From Bog-159 sp963785255 (GTDB taxonomy: Bacteria; Acidobacteriota; Terriglobia; Bryobacterales; Bryobacteraceae): 64,000 bases of DNA. The notes beneath the pieces were generated by a model. It was not told where the DNA came from. It did no database searches and saw only the letters and a program-made list of their open reading frames with translations. Below, in pieces: positions 31,935-41,100 of this stretch; the first letter of the stretch is position 1, and every line of letters begins with the position of its first letter. The stretch spans positions 248,001 through 312,000 of the forward strand of contig CAWAUR010000013.1 in the NCBI GenBank assembly GCA_963785255.1. The letters run 5' to 3'. Made by a program: the position numbers and the translations under genes.

Positions 31935-32780
31935 CTGCAAGTTCATCTCATCGACGGCACGTACGAATTGTTCCGCCACTATTTCGCGCTGCCGTCCGCG
32001 CGGGATCGCGACGGGCACGAAGTAGCCGCGGTGCGCGGCGTGCTTGCGTCGGTGCTGGGTATGATCCGCGGCGGCGCCACGCATCTGGGTGTGGCAACCG
32101 ATCATGTGATCGAATCGTTTCGCAACAAACTATGGCCGGGGTACAAGACCGGCGAAGGAGTGGCGCCCGACCTGCTTTCGCAGTTTGATCTGCTCGAAGA
32201 AGTCCTGACCGCGGCGGGTGTCGTCGTCTGGCCGATGGTGGAGTTCGAAGCGGACGACGCGCTGGCGGCCGCGGCGGCCATTGCGGTGCGAGACGCGCGC
32301 GTGGAGCAGGTGATCATCTGCACGCCCGATAAGGATCTCGCGCAATGCGTGCGCGGAACGCGCATCGTGCAGTTGAACCGGCGGACGCGCGACATCATGG
32401 ACGAGGCAGCCATCGTGCGAAAGTTTGGCGTCTTGCCGGAATCGATTCCCGATTATCTGGCGCTGGTGGGCGATGCGGCGGACGGTTATCCAGGCTTGCC
32501 GGGCTGGGGAGCGAAGTCGTCGGCCGCGGTGCTTTCCAAATTCAGGCACATCGAGAGCATCCCCGCCGATTGGCGCGAGTGGCATGTGAACGCGGCCAGC
32601 GCCGGGTCACTAGCCAAGACGCTCGCTAGCCAACGTGAACTGGCACTTTTGTTTCGGACGCTGGCGACGTTGCGGACGGACATCGCCCTGTTTGAGAACG
32701 TGGACGAGTTGGAATTTCGCGGCCCCCGGCCGGGCTTCCGCGAGTTGGGCTCGCGGCTGGACGCGGCCACTGGTGCGTAA
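31935..32780 (+). CDS. FEN-like 5'-3' exonuclease/flap endonuclease
   Basis: The family N-terminus VHLIDGTYELFRHYFALPS is encoded from 31941. No ATG, GTG or TTG precedes it in frame, so CTG 31935, with GGGAG at 31923-31927, is the best start. The next possible start (TTG 31968) would delete the conserved first Asp. The protein has 281 residues with acidic metal sites (EFEADDALAA; TPDKDLAQ) and a helix-hairpin-helix region with GDAADGYPGLPGWGAKSSAAVL. It probably trims or cleaves flaps in DNA repair. A one-base indel before 31941 joining ATG 31906 is the alternative. Confidence 0.8.
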   Translation: MQVHLIDGTYELFRHYFALPSARDRDGHEVAAVRGVLASVLGMIRGGATHLGVATDHVIESFRNKLWPGYKTGEGVAPDLLSQFDLLEEVLTAAGVVVWPMVEFEADDALAAAAAIAVRDARVEQVIICTPDKDLAQCVRGTRIVQLNRRTRDIMDEAAIVRKFGVLPESIPDYLALVGDAADGYPGLPGWGAKSSAAVLSKFRHIESIPADWREWHVNAASAGSLAKTLASQRELALLFRTLATLRTDIALFENVDELEFRGPRPGFRELGSRLDAATGA

Positions 32781-32790
32781 GAATTACTGA

Positions 32791-32845
32791 AGGCGGCCTA
32801 CGAGGCCGGGGTGCCCTCTGGGCCCGGCAAGGTGCCCGCCCCACA
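32791..32845. repeat. Family A repeat fragment
   Basis: GGCGGCCTACGAGGCC, a GTGCCCTCTGGGCCCGG segment and a terminal GTGCCCGCCCCAC mark a variant of the GTGGGGCAGGC family between the nuclease and the permease genes. Confidence 0.7.
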
Positions 32846-32879
32846 ATTTGGAACCACAGGGGCGCGTGAATCGTAATCC

Positions 32880-35453
32880 ATGACGAGGCGTACTTTGCGA
32901 AACCTGCTCGGCAATTTTCGTTACTCTCTGCGGCAGTTCCGGCTGTCGCCCGTTTTTACCGGCGCGGCCATTCTGACGTTGGCTTTGGGAATCGGCGGCA
33001 CCACCGCGATCTTCACATTGATCGACGCCGTGATGCTGCGCTCGTTGCCGGTTTCCGATCCCGCACGGCTCTACCGGGTTGGCGAAGGCGACGATTGCTG
33101 CGTGGAAGGCGGCCCGCAGGACCACTGGGGGATGTATTCATTCGCGCTCTTCCAACGGCTGAAAAGCGAGACGCCCGAGTTTGACGAGGTGACCGCTTTT
33201 CAGGCGGGCCGTGGGAACTTAAGTGTGCGTCGCGAAGGCGTGGAATCCGCCGCCAGGGCTTTGCGCTCGGAGTTCGTCAGCGGAAATTATTTCGCGACGC
33301 TGGGCGTGGGCGCGTTTGGCGGCCGCGTATTTACCGCGGATGACGACAAGCCCGCGGCGCCGCCGGTGGCCGTGCTCAGTCATCATGCCTGGCAGACGAT
33401 TTACGGATCGGACCCCACGGTGGTGGGCGCCAGTTTCACCATGGAGGGCCATCCGTTCACCGTGATCGGAGTTGCGCCGGCGGGCTTCTTCGGTGAGACG
33501 CTGCGCAGCGATCCGCCGGATGTCTGGCTACCGGTCGAGCAGGAACCGTTGATCGATGGAGAGGGCGCGCTATTGCACCAATCGATATCCGCATGGCTGC
33601 GCGTGATCGGTCGGTTGCGGCCCGGAGCTTCGGTGGCGGGGATGTCTCCGCGGCTGACGGGCGTGCTCAGGCAGTGGCTGCGAAACGATTCCGGATATCC
33701 CGCCAACTGGATGCCGGAGGTGATCCATCTGTTGCCGAAACAGGTAATCAGCGTGGTGCCGGCGGGCGCGGGCGTGGCGGAGATGAAAGAAGAATACGGG
33801 CGCAGCTTGCGATTGCTGCTGGCGGTTTGCGGCCTGGTGCTATTGATCGCCTGCGCGAATGTGGCGAATCTGTTGCTGGCGCGGTCGGTGGCGCGGCGCG
33901 GACAGACCGCCGTGCGATTGGCGGTGGGCGCCACGCGCGGGCAGGTGGTGATGCAGGCGTTGGCGGAGAGCGTTCTGTTGGCGGTGGCGGGCGGAGTGGC
34001 CGGCCTGGTAGTGGCGAGTGCGGCGGCGCGGCTGCTGCTGGCGCTGGCTTTCCATAGCGCCCATTTTCTGCCCATCGGCACCGCGCCATCGGTCACGGTG
34101 CTGGGCTTTGCGTTCGGTTTGGCGCTGCTGACTGGAGTGATTTTTGGCGCGGCGCCCGCGTGGTTCGCGACTCGCACCGATCCGGCGGAAGCCTTGCGCG
34201 GGTCGGGGCGGGGCACTACGGATCGCTCGTCGTTCGCCACCAAAGCGCTGGTGGTGGTGCAGGCTACATTATCGGTGGTTCTGGTAGCCGGCGCGACCAT
34301 GCTGGCGCGCAGCCTGAATAAACTCGAACATCAGGATTTTGGATATCGGGTGGAAGGGCGTGTTGTCGTGTCGCTGCATAATCCGCCTTCGAGCGCGAGC
34401 GCAGCGCAATTGAGTGCGATGTACCGGCAGATCGAGGAGCGGTTGAATCGTCTGCCAGGCGTGCGCGGCGCCGGCCTGGCGTTGTACAATCCGCTCACCG
34501 ATAACTGGGGCGAGCTGATTTATGTTACCGGCCACCCACCGCCGAAGATGGCTGAGGAATCCGGAGCGTCGTGGGATCGCATTAGCGCGAATTATCAGCA
34601 GAACTTCGGGATGGCGATGTTGCGCGGGCGCGGCTTTACGGCGGCCGATAATGAAACCACGGCGCCGGTCGCGATTGTGAATCAGGCTTTCGTGAAACGC
34701 TTCTTCAAGGCGGGTGAAGAGCCGCTCGACCAGCACTTCGGATTGGACCTGCCGGAGAACGCCGGCACATTTCGCATCGTGGGCATCGTGCGCGACGCGA
34801 AGTTCGCGGGCTGGGGATTGAATCAGCCGGCGCGGCCTATGTTTTACGTTCCGCTCGCGCAGAGTGTGAGTTACAAGAACGATCTGATGAAGCAGATTGA
34901 ACTGCGCTCGCATTTCATCGGTGGAATCATGCTGGTGACGAATACGCCGCCGGGGACGCTGGTGCCATTGCTCACCAAGACGCTGGAGGAGGTCAATCCG
35001 AACATGACCATCACCAGCGTGCGGACCATGCAGGAGCAGGTGGCGCTATCGTTCGATCAGGAGCGCGCGGTGGCCAGTCTGGCCGGGCTGTTCGGGATGG
35101 TGGCGCTGCTGCTGGCGGGCATCGGATTATACGGCGTAACGGCCTACGCGGTGGCGCAGCGCACGAACGAAATCGGAATTCGCATGGCGCTGGGGGCGGA
35201 TCGCGCGCAGATCGTGCGGCTGGTGCTGCACGGAGCGACCAATCGTGTGGGCATCGGTTTGCTGTTGGGAGTGCCTCTGGCGATCGGCGCTGGGCGGCTA
35301 CTTTCCGCCGAATTGTATGGCGTTTCCAGTTGGGATCCGCTGGCATTGACGGTGGCCATGGTAGCTCTGGCGTCCTGCGCGTTTGTGGCGGCGATGATTC
35401 CAGCTGCGCGGGCGGCGTCCATTTCGCCCACGCAGGCGTTGCGCACGGAATAG
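32880..35453 (+). CDS. ADOP-type duplicated ABC transporter permease
   Basis: The 857-residue protein has the architecture of acidobacterial duplicated orphan permeases. After a membrane helix come a MacB-type periplasmic domain (about 50-260) and an FtsX domain with three helices (about 305-430). This unit is then repeated (membrane helix near 460, periplasmic domain 480-700, FtsX helices 720-850). Marker sequences are ALGIGGTTAIFTLIDAVMLR and GIGLYGVTAYAVAQRTNEIGIRMALGA. Such permeases lack a linked ATPase, as here. They may work in lipoprotein or peptide handling, or signalling, in the inner membrane. Confidence 0.9.
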   Translation: MTRRTLRNLLGNFRYSLRQFRLSPVFTGAAILTLALGIGGTTAIFTLIDAVMLRSLPVSDPARLYRVGEGDDCCVEGGPQDHWGMYSFALFQRLKSETPEFDEVTAFQAGRGNLSVRREGVESAARALRSEFVSGNYFATLGVGAFGGRVFTADDDKPAAPPVAVLSHHAWQTIYGSDPTVVGASFTMEGHPFTVIGVAPAGFFGETLRSDPPDVWLPVEQEPLIDGEGALLHQSISAWLRVIGRLRPGASVAGMSPRLTGVLRQWLRNDSGYPANWMPEVIHLLPKQVISVVPAGAGVAEMKEEYGRSLRLLLAVCGLVLLIACANVANLLLARSVARRGQTAVRLAVGATRGQVVMQALAESVLLAVAGGVAGLVVASAAARLLLALAFHSAHFLPIGTAPSVTVLGFAFGLALLTGVIFGAAPAWFATRTDPAEALRGSGRGTTDRSSFATKALVVVQATLSVVLVAGATMLARSLNKLEHQDFGYRVEGRVVVSLHNPPSSASAAQLSAMYRQIEERLNRLPGVRGAGLALYNPLTDNWGELIYVTGHPPPKMAEESGASWDRISANYQQNFGMAMLRGRGFTAADNETTAPVAIVNQAFVKRFFKAGEEPLDQHFGLDLPENAGTFRIVGIVRDAKFAGWGLNQPARPMFYVPLAQSVSYKNDLMKQIELRSHFIGGIMLVTNTPPGTLVPLLTKTLEEVNPNMTITSVRTMQEQVALSFDQERAVASLAGLFGMVALLLAGIGLYGVTAYAVAQRTNEIGIRMALGADRAQIVRLVLHGATNRVGIGLLLGVPLAIGAGRLLSAELYGVSSWDPLALTVAMVALASCAFVAAMIPAARAASISPTQALRTE

Positions 35454-35458
35454 TTTTC

Positions 35459-35590
35459 GTGGGGCAGGCTCGTAGCCTGCGCGGGCCTCGTAGGCCCGCT
35501 CTTCGGCGAGCGAAGCGCGCCCTAGGCGGCGGAAAGCCGGCCCGGCCGGCTGAAGACCAGTTGTGGACAGGCCGGGAGGCCTGTCCTACC
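35459..35590. repeat. Composite family A repeat overlapping the S4 gene stop
   Basis: It begins GTGGGGCAGGCTCGTAGCC and GGGCCTCGTAGGCCC and ends GGACAGGCCGGGAGGCCTGTCCTACC. Read on the minus strand, the final TAGGACAGG contains the TAG stop of the neighbouring S4 gene. Confidence 0.9.
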
Positions 35591-35981
35591 GGCCGCGGAA
35601 GCGGTCGATCTTGCGGCGATCGCGCTTGGATGGCCGGCCTTCGTCCCACACTTCGAAATGCGGCATGGCTTTGTGTTCTTCGGCCAGCTTCAGGCGGAGC
35701 TCCCGGCTGGCTTCCGTCTCGCGATAGAGCGTCTGGGCAACTGCCGCCGGGCCGCGCATTTCGCTGGCGGCCAGCACCTCGATCTGAAAGTCGCCGCTAT
35801 CGTTTTTCACCCGCAGCCGGTCGCCGGCGCGGACTTCGCGCGACGCTTTCACGGATTGTCCGTTGCAGTCGATCCGGCCGAGTTCGCAAGCGTGTGACGC
35901 CAGCGCGCGGCTCTTAAAGAACCGGGCGGCCCACAGCCATTTGTCGATGCGCACGCGGTCCACGGTCAATGTCCTGGGCAT
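35586..35981 (-). CDS. S4-domain RNA-binding protein, HslR-like
   Basis: From ATG 35981 the 131-residue protein has an S4 domain (about residues 10-60: VRIDKWLWAARFFKSRALAS and DRLRVKN) and a basic C-terminal tail (SKRDRRKIDRFRGR). HslR/Hsp15-type proteins bind stalled 50S subunits with nascent chains. The frame continues upstream, but the S4 homology begins at this ATG. The gene overlaps the upstream NTF2-like gene by 16 bases. Its TAG stop is part of the adjacent repeat. Confidence 0.85.
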   Translation of the reverse strand: MPRTLTVDRVRIDKWLWAARFFKSRALASHACELGRIDCNGQSVKASREVRAGDRLRVKNDSGDFQIEVLAASEMRGPAAVAQTLYRETEASRELRLKLAEEHKAMPHFEVWDEGRPSKRDRRKIDRFRGR

Positions 35982-36406
35982 CCGGTAGTTTCCGCGGTGT
36001 AGACGATCGCGGCGATTTTCCAGCCTTCCGCGACCTTGAACAGGCTTACGGAATCCACGCCGCAGTGCGCGAATTCGCCATCGTGCAAGAACTCGTATTC
36101 TCCCCACACTTGGGCGATTCGGCCGTGAATCATTACTTTCGGCGTACCTGTGAAGCGCTCCCGAAGATCGCCTTGGATGGAGGCGATATGGCTGAGGAAA
36201 TCTTCGATGGTCGTGCCGGTTGGGGCGCCCTGGCCGCGCACAACATACAACATGGCATCGGGCAGCATGCTGGAACGGATCTTCGAAACATCATGCGCGG
36301 CCAATCCATCGAAAGTGCGCTGGACAATGGCTAGGGCGTCCTTTTCATCGGACGGCTGGGAGAAGAGTGGTAAGGCGGCAAACAGAAGTACGGTCAGGAT
36401 GCGCAT
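35966..36406 (-). CDS. Secreted NTF2/SnoaL-like protein
   Basis: The 146-residue protein has a signal peptide (MRILTVLLFAALPLFSQ) and a single alpha+beta cone domain of NTF2-like style: helix DEKDALAIVQRTFDGLAAHD, then strands including VMIHGRIAQVWGEYEFLHDG and WKIAAIVYTAE. Such domains bind small ligands or act as simple enzymes; no catalytic residues are clear. It is translationally overlapped with the S4 gene. Confidence 0.75.
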   Translation of the reverse strand: MRILTVLLFAALPLFSQPSDEKDALAIVQRTFDGLAAHDVSKIRSSMLPDAMLYVVRGQGAPTGTTIEDFLSHIASIQGDLRERFTGTPKVMIHGRIAQVWGEYEFLHDGEFAHCGVDSVSLFKVAEGWKIAAIVYTAETTGCPGH

Positions 36407-36428
36407 CGATTTTATTATGCAACGATGC

Positions 36429-38132
36429 TCACTGCCTCAGCGGATAAGTCACGGTTTCGAGAGTGACGGCGCCGCGTTCTTCCTGGGTCACGCGGACCTC
36501 GGCGATTCGGGAGAGCGCTTGGCTCAGGCTGGCCATGTTGCCGGAAAAGAAAGGCGGCGCTTGCGGTTCGCCGCCTTCAGACGGGAGTGCCGCGGAGGTA
36601 AAATCAAGCGCGGTCATGATGCGTTCGAAGTCGGACCGTTCGCGCAGATGGCGAAAGCCGGCGGCGTAGGTAAGGTTGGCCGCCGGCAAGCTGGCTGCGG
36701 TGCGGCCTAGCACGGCGGCGAGTAACGGCAGGTCGTTGCCGAGGATTAGAAGGCGTCCGCGAATGGCGAAGGCCAGCGTTCCGAGCCCATCCAGGCGTTC
36801 GGATGGATCGCGGCCCGTAGTGTCACTCACCCATGCGGCGCCAAGTTGAGAGGTGGTCCATAACTTACCGGCCGCGGTACTTAGTGCGCCCGCCACTAAG
36901 TTGCGATCCCAGTCTTGAGCGCCACTAAGGACGATGACGGCGGGCGTGTGAATGAACGTTCCGGATACCGGCGCGCTCAATTGCACCAGCAGGAGCGACT
37001 GACCCGCCGCCTTGTCCGTTAACGTACGCACGGCCGCGACGGAATCGGCGACGCCTGCGCCGGCCGGCAGGGGCTGTTCATCAATACGTGTTTCGAGATC
37101 GCTTTCGGCGCCGGCGGTGTTGTCGGGTGAAGCTTCGGGAGGCGCGTAGCGCTCGTCTCGCGTGGACTGCGGCGACGGCGCAATCAGCTTTTGAACGATC
37201 AAAGCCGCTGCGCTCGACGAGTCCACAATGCGCGACGCCTTATATAATCCGGCTTCCGGCGGGACGAGCGCAAGCAGGCCGGATACGGCTCCATCGGCGG
37301 GAGGCGCGACTTCCGCGCCGGGCGTGCGCAGAAAGACGCGGCTTTCCGTAATGGCTTGTTCCGTCCTGTTCAAATCGGCGATTCCGGACCAGTAGCGGCG
37401 GATCTGGGATACATTTCGCTGCACCCAATAAGAACGGAAATAATCGCCCTTGACTAATGACTCGAGGTTCATGACCAGCCGTAACTCGCCGGGATTCCCA
37501 GCCGCGGCGACGGCGTCGCGATACCAGCGATCGGACGCCAGGTTCGGGTGTGTAGCTCCGGCGAGTAACTCGAGCGACTGGCCGACTAAGTCGTCGCGCG
37601 TGGCCAGCAGCAGATAGCCCTTAGTAAAGGCGAAGGCCACGGTGCGTTGCGACGCGATATCGGTGCGCAGATAGAACGGCACGCCGCCGGCCTCACGCGG
37701 CTGAAACGTATCGCGCACGGCCCATAACTGGCTCTTCATCAAATCGGCATCGGCGATGCGGGTGATATATAAGAACTCGACATCGTGAATGCCATAGAGC
37801 GCCAGCGCGGAATCGGCTCCGGCGATCTCGGCGACGCCCTTCACTCCGGGCAGAAATCCGGCCGCCGCGCCATATTCCTTGTAAACCCCTGCGAGCTTGG
37901 TGAACAGATTGGAGCGGGAAAAGACGGCGTAATTGGCGCTTGTGAGCCAATCGGCCCTGACCTTCGACGTATCCCAATCGCGCAACAGGCGGCCAAAATC
38001 GGGCGTTTCGAGATAGAGCAGCGCACCGCTGGGCATGATGGCCGCCAGTTTCGGCGCAGGCGGCTGGGTCTGGAGCAGCACATATCCGGCGGCGGCGATC
38101 AGCAGCAGGGAACATACCAAGGCTCGTTTCAT
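36429..38132 (-). CDS. Secreted protein of unknown function (DUF3352-like)
   Basis: The 567-residue protein has an N-terminal signal or anchor (MKRALVCSLLLIAAAGYVLL) and alternating alpha/beta segments. It opens with AAIMPSGALLYLETPDFGRLL, a pattern resembling DUF3352-type envelope proteins, which begin with a statement of the form PADALLYVE. No catalytic motif is recognised. Its start overlaps the end of the giant TPR gene (TCAT/ATGA), so it is the last member of a four-gene envelope operon. Function is unknown. Confidence 0.65.
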   Translation of the reverse strand: MKRALVCSLLLIAAAGYVLLQTQPPAPKLAAIMPSGALLYLETPDFGRLLRDWDTSKVRADWLTSANYAVFSRSNLFTKLAGVYKEYGAAAGFLPGVKGVAEIAGADSALALYGIHDVEFLYITRIADADLMKSQLWAVRDTFQPREAGGVPFYLRTDIASQRTVAFAFTKGYLLLATRDDLVGQSLELLAGATHPNLASDRWYRDAVAAAGNPGELRLVMNLESLVKGDYFRSYWVQRNVSQIRRYWSGIADLNRTEQAITESRVFLRTPGAEVAPPADGAVSGLLALVPPEAGLYKASRIVDSSSAAALIVQKLIAPSPQSTRDERYAPPEASPDNTAGAESDLETRIDEQPLPAGAGVADSVAAVRTLTDKAAGQSLLLVQLSAPVSGTFIHTPAVIVLSGAQDWDRNLVAGALSTAAGKLWTTSQLGAAWVSDTTGRDPSERLDGLGTLAFAIRGRLLILGNDLPLLAAVLGRTAASLPAANLTYAAGFRHLRERSDFERIMTALDFTSAALPSEGGEPQAPPFFSGNMASLSQALSRIAEVRVTQEERGAVTLETVTYPLRQ

Positions 38133-41100
38133 TGACCACCTCCAGCGATTCGCGGGCGAACGGTTTGATCCTGTTCGATTACGTTTCGGATTACAGGCTG
38201 CCGCGCGGCGTTCTTTGCGCGGCGATCCCGTTCGGCGCCGAGGTCTTTCAAATGTCGTTCAAGCGCGGCCCGGCTTTCCGGCGGCCGCAGAGCGATGGCC
38301 TCGCGCGTATAGGCTTCGGCCCACTTTAAATCGTCGACGCGTTGGGCGGCCATCGAGAGCGATTCGGCCAGCACGGCGCGTTGGTCGTCTGTCATCTGCG
38401 CTTGCGGCAACACGGCCGCGATCTCGGGTGGCAGGTACCAATGACGTACCCGGCGGCCTGTGCGAGGCACGTCTTCCGGCTGTTCCCGGTTGAAGTCGTT
38501 GAGCGGCTGCTCGGTGGCTTGGTCGAGCGCCAGCGCCAGACTGTCGCGGTGTTGGGCAAGCGCGGCCTGCAGCGCACCCAGGCGCACGCGGCTGTCGCTC
38601 GGCGCGATGGCCAGCGCTTCCATCCATAGCCGGAACTTGACTGCGGGGTCGTTGACTGCGTGCGCCGCGTCGATGCGCGCTTCCACCTGATAGGGCTTTT
38701 CGGCGGCATCCGCGGTGACCACGCCGGATGACAGAAGCGCAAGCTCCGTGCCGCCGGTCCCGGCGACCGCCTGTGGAGCGGACAGACGAGCCGCTTCGGC
38801 GCGCAGTGTGTATGGCGCCTGCGAGTCACTCACTATAGCGACGAGCAATTGCGCGCGTTCTGCCGAGCCGGCCGCGAGTGTCCGCGCGAGTTGCATTTTG
38901 GCGCACGCATCCCAAGGCGCGGCTTTGATCCGGCGAAGCGCGAAGTCCGCCGCTTCCGCGATCTTTCCGTACTTAGCCAGCAGTTGAGCGGCCGGCAGCA
39001 GGGACTCGAATTCGTCGCCCGCAACCAGCGCCATGCGATTCAACAGCGCCACGGCCGCGGCGGTTTCGTTGCGTTGCAGCTTCACTTCCGCCAGACCCAG
39101 AAAATTAGCAGGCGCCAGATTTCCGTTGCGAATCTCGCGAGCGTATATAAATTCAAGCACCGCGCGCGCGCTTTGTTGGTCTCCCGCAGCCTGCAACACC
39201 ACAGCGGCGTTCCGCAGACTCTCCATCGGCGGCGCGAATTCCGGCTGCGCGCGATATCGTTCCAAAAGTGCCGCCAGGCCGCCGGTTTTCGCAGCCAGCC
39301 GGATCTCGACTTCGTCTCTCACCTGGTAGTTGTCCCAACGCGCGCGCGCCGCGGTGAGAGGCGGGACTTGGCGCCATTCGCTCAATGCGCTTTTCACATC
39401 GCCCGCGTCCAGCAGCATGGAAATCAGCCGGACACGCTGTGCGGCCACCTCATCGCTGCGCCATTGCCGCTCATCGCCAAAGGACGCCGCGGCGCGCCGG
39501 GCGGCCAGCGCGATCCGGGCGCGTTGCAGGACGATCTTCTGCGCATCCGTGAGATCGTTCTCCATTGGCAGAAGGATCTGCGGCGCATTCATGGATTGGG
39601 CCAGATCCATGAGCCACTCGATTCCCTGGCCGGACGCGAGCGATGCGCGCACCGCCGGCTCGACGAGTTCGTTCAGTTGGTATTCCTTGTTCACCTGGTA
39701 GTAATTCTCGAGCAGGTGCGCGATCTCGCCGCGCAAATCGCCGAACGCGTGGCGCTCGCCGATATCGGTAAACGTCTCCGCTACCCAGCTCCAATACAAT
39801 TCCGGCACGCGCACGCCGCGATCCTGTATGCGCAGATAAGCGGCCAGCGCGGATTTCCAGCGGGCGATGGCTTCCGGCTGCTTGCCTTCAGACCACAGCA
39901 CGCGCGCTATGTGATCGTAGGCATCGCCGCGGTTGCGATCGAGCTCCAGCGCGTTGTCAAATTCGGCGATCGCCTTGGCCGGTTGGCCGCGCTCCGCGTA
40001 TAAATCGCCCAGCGCGATGTAGACTGCGGGATTGCCGGGCGCGGCTTCGAGCGATGCCGGCAGCCATAAATCGGCGCTTGCGTGATGTCCGATGGACAGA
40101 TAATCGCCGTAGCGTTCGCCGTAATAGAACCACACCGAACCGGTAATCACGGTGTCGGGCTTGAGCGGCGCACTAAGCCGCTGGCCGACGGTGCGCGTAT
40201 CGAGCGCGCCTTGGAAAGCCGTATCGATCGCCGCGGAGCCGTCGTTAAAGTATTCGCCCGTAAGCGCCGTGTAAGCCTTCGACCATACGGGGACGAACGC
40301 GCTTCCGCGAGCTTCGACAGCTTGATACGCCAGCCTCGGCTGGTCGCTGGCGATGGCGAACTGCACCGCGCGGTTGCGGATGGTATCAGGCTGGCGACGA
40401 TCGCGCATGAGGGCCAATAGCTCGTCGGGATGGTGGCGGGCCAACAGCGCCAGGTAACGATCCAGCATGATACCCGCTAGACCGTGGTGCGCCAGCGCCT
40501 TGGCCATCACGCGCACTTGGCTATCGATATCGCCAACCGCGATGAAGGCCTGCGCGGCGGCGGCGAGTGTAGCCGATTCCACTGGCTGTCCGTTCTGTTC
40601 CGCGGCGTATTGCTCCAGATCGCGCCCCATTCCGGCATACAGGCCGCGCTGCGATTGCAATTGGATAAAACGCGGGTCCATCTGCGGCGGCTGCGCGGCC
40701 ATCTTTTCGCGCCGCCACCGCGCTTCCACATCCGCCAATCCCGCTGATTGCGCGAATGGCAACAGCGTGACATCGCGTACCGTCTCGTCCAAGTGAGCGT
40801 CTTTGGCCTCCAACGCCTGCTCGAACCTCGCCTTCTCCTCCGGCCTGTACGTTTCCGCGATAATAGGACCCACGCTGGCGCTGATCTGCCGCTCGGCGCT
40901 GGCATAGCTCATCAGGCAGGAGAGCACTTCATCCATGCGCCGCGCACGGGCCATGATGGGCGCATAGGCTAGGGCACGGTCGATCTCTCGGTGGGGATCG
41001 GCGGCCGTTTGCTTCGCGCTTCTGTCCGCAAATTCCACCGCTTCGGGCAACATGTGCCAGGTTTCCAGCTTCTCCGCGATGGCGGAATCGGCGTCCGCAG

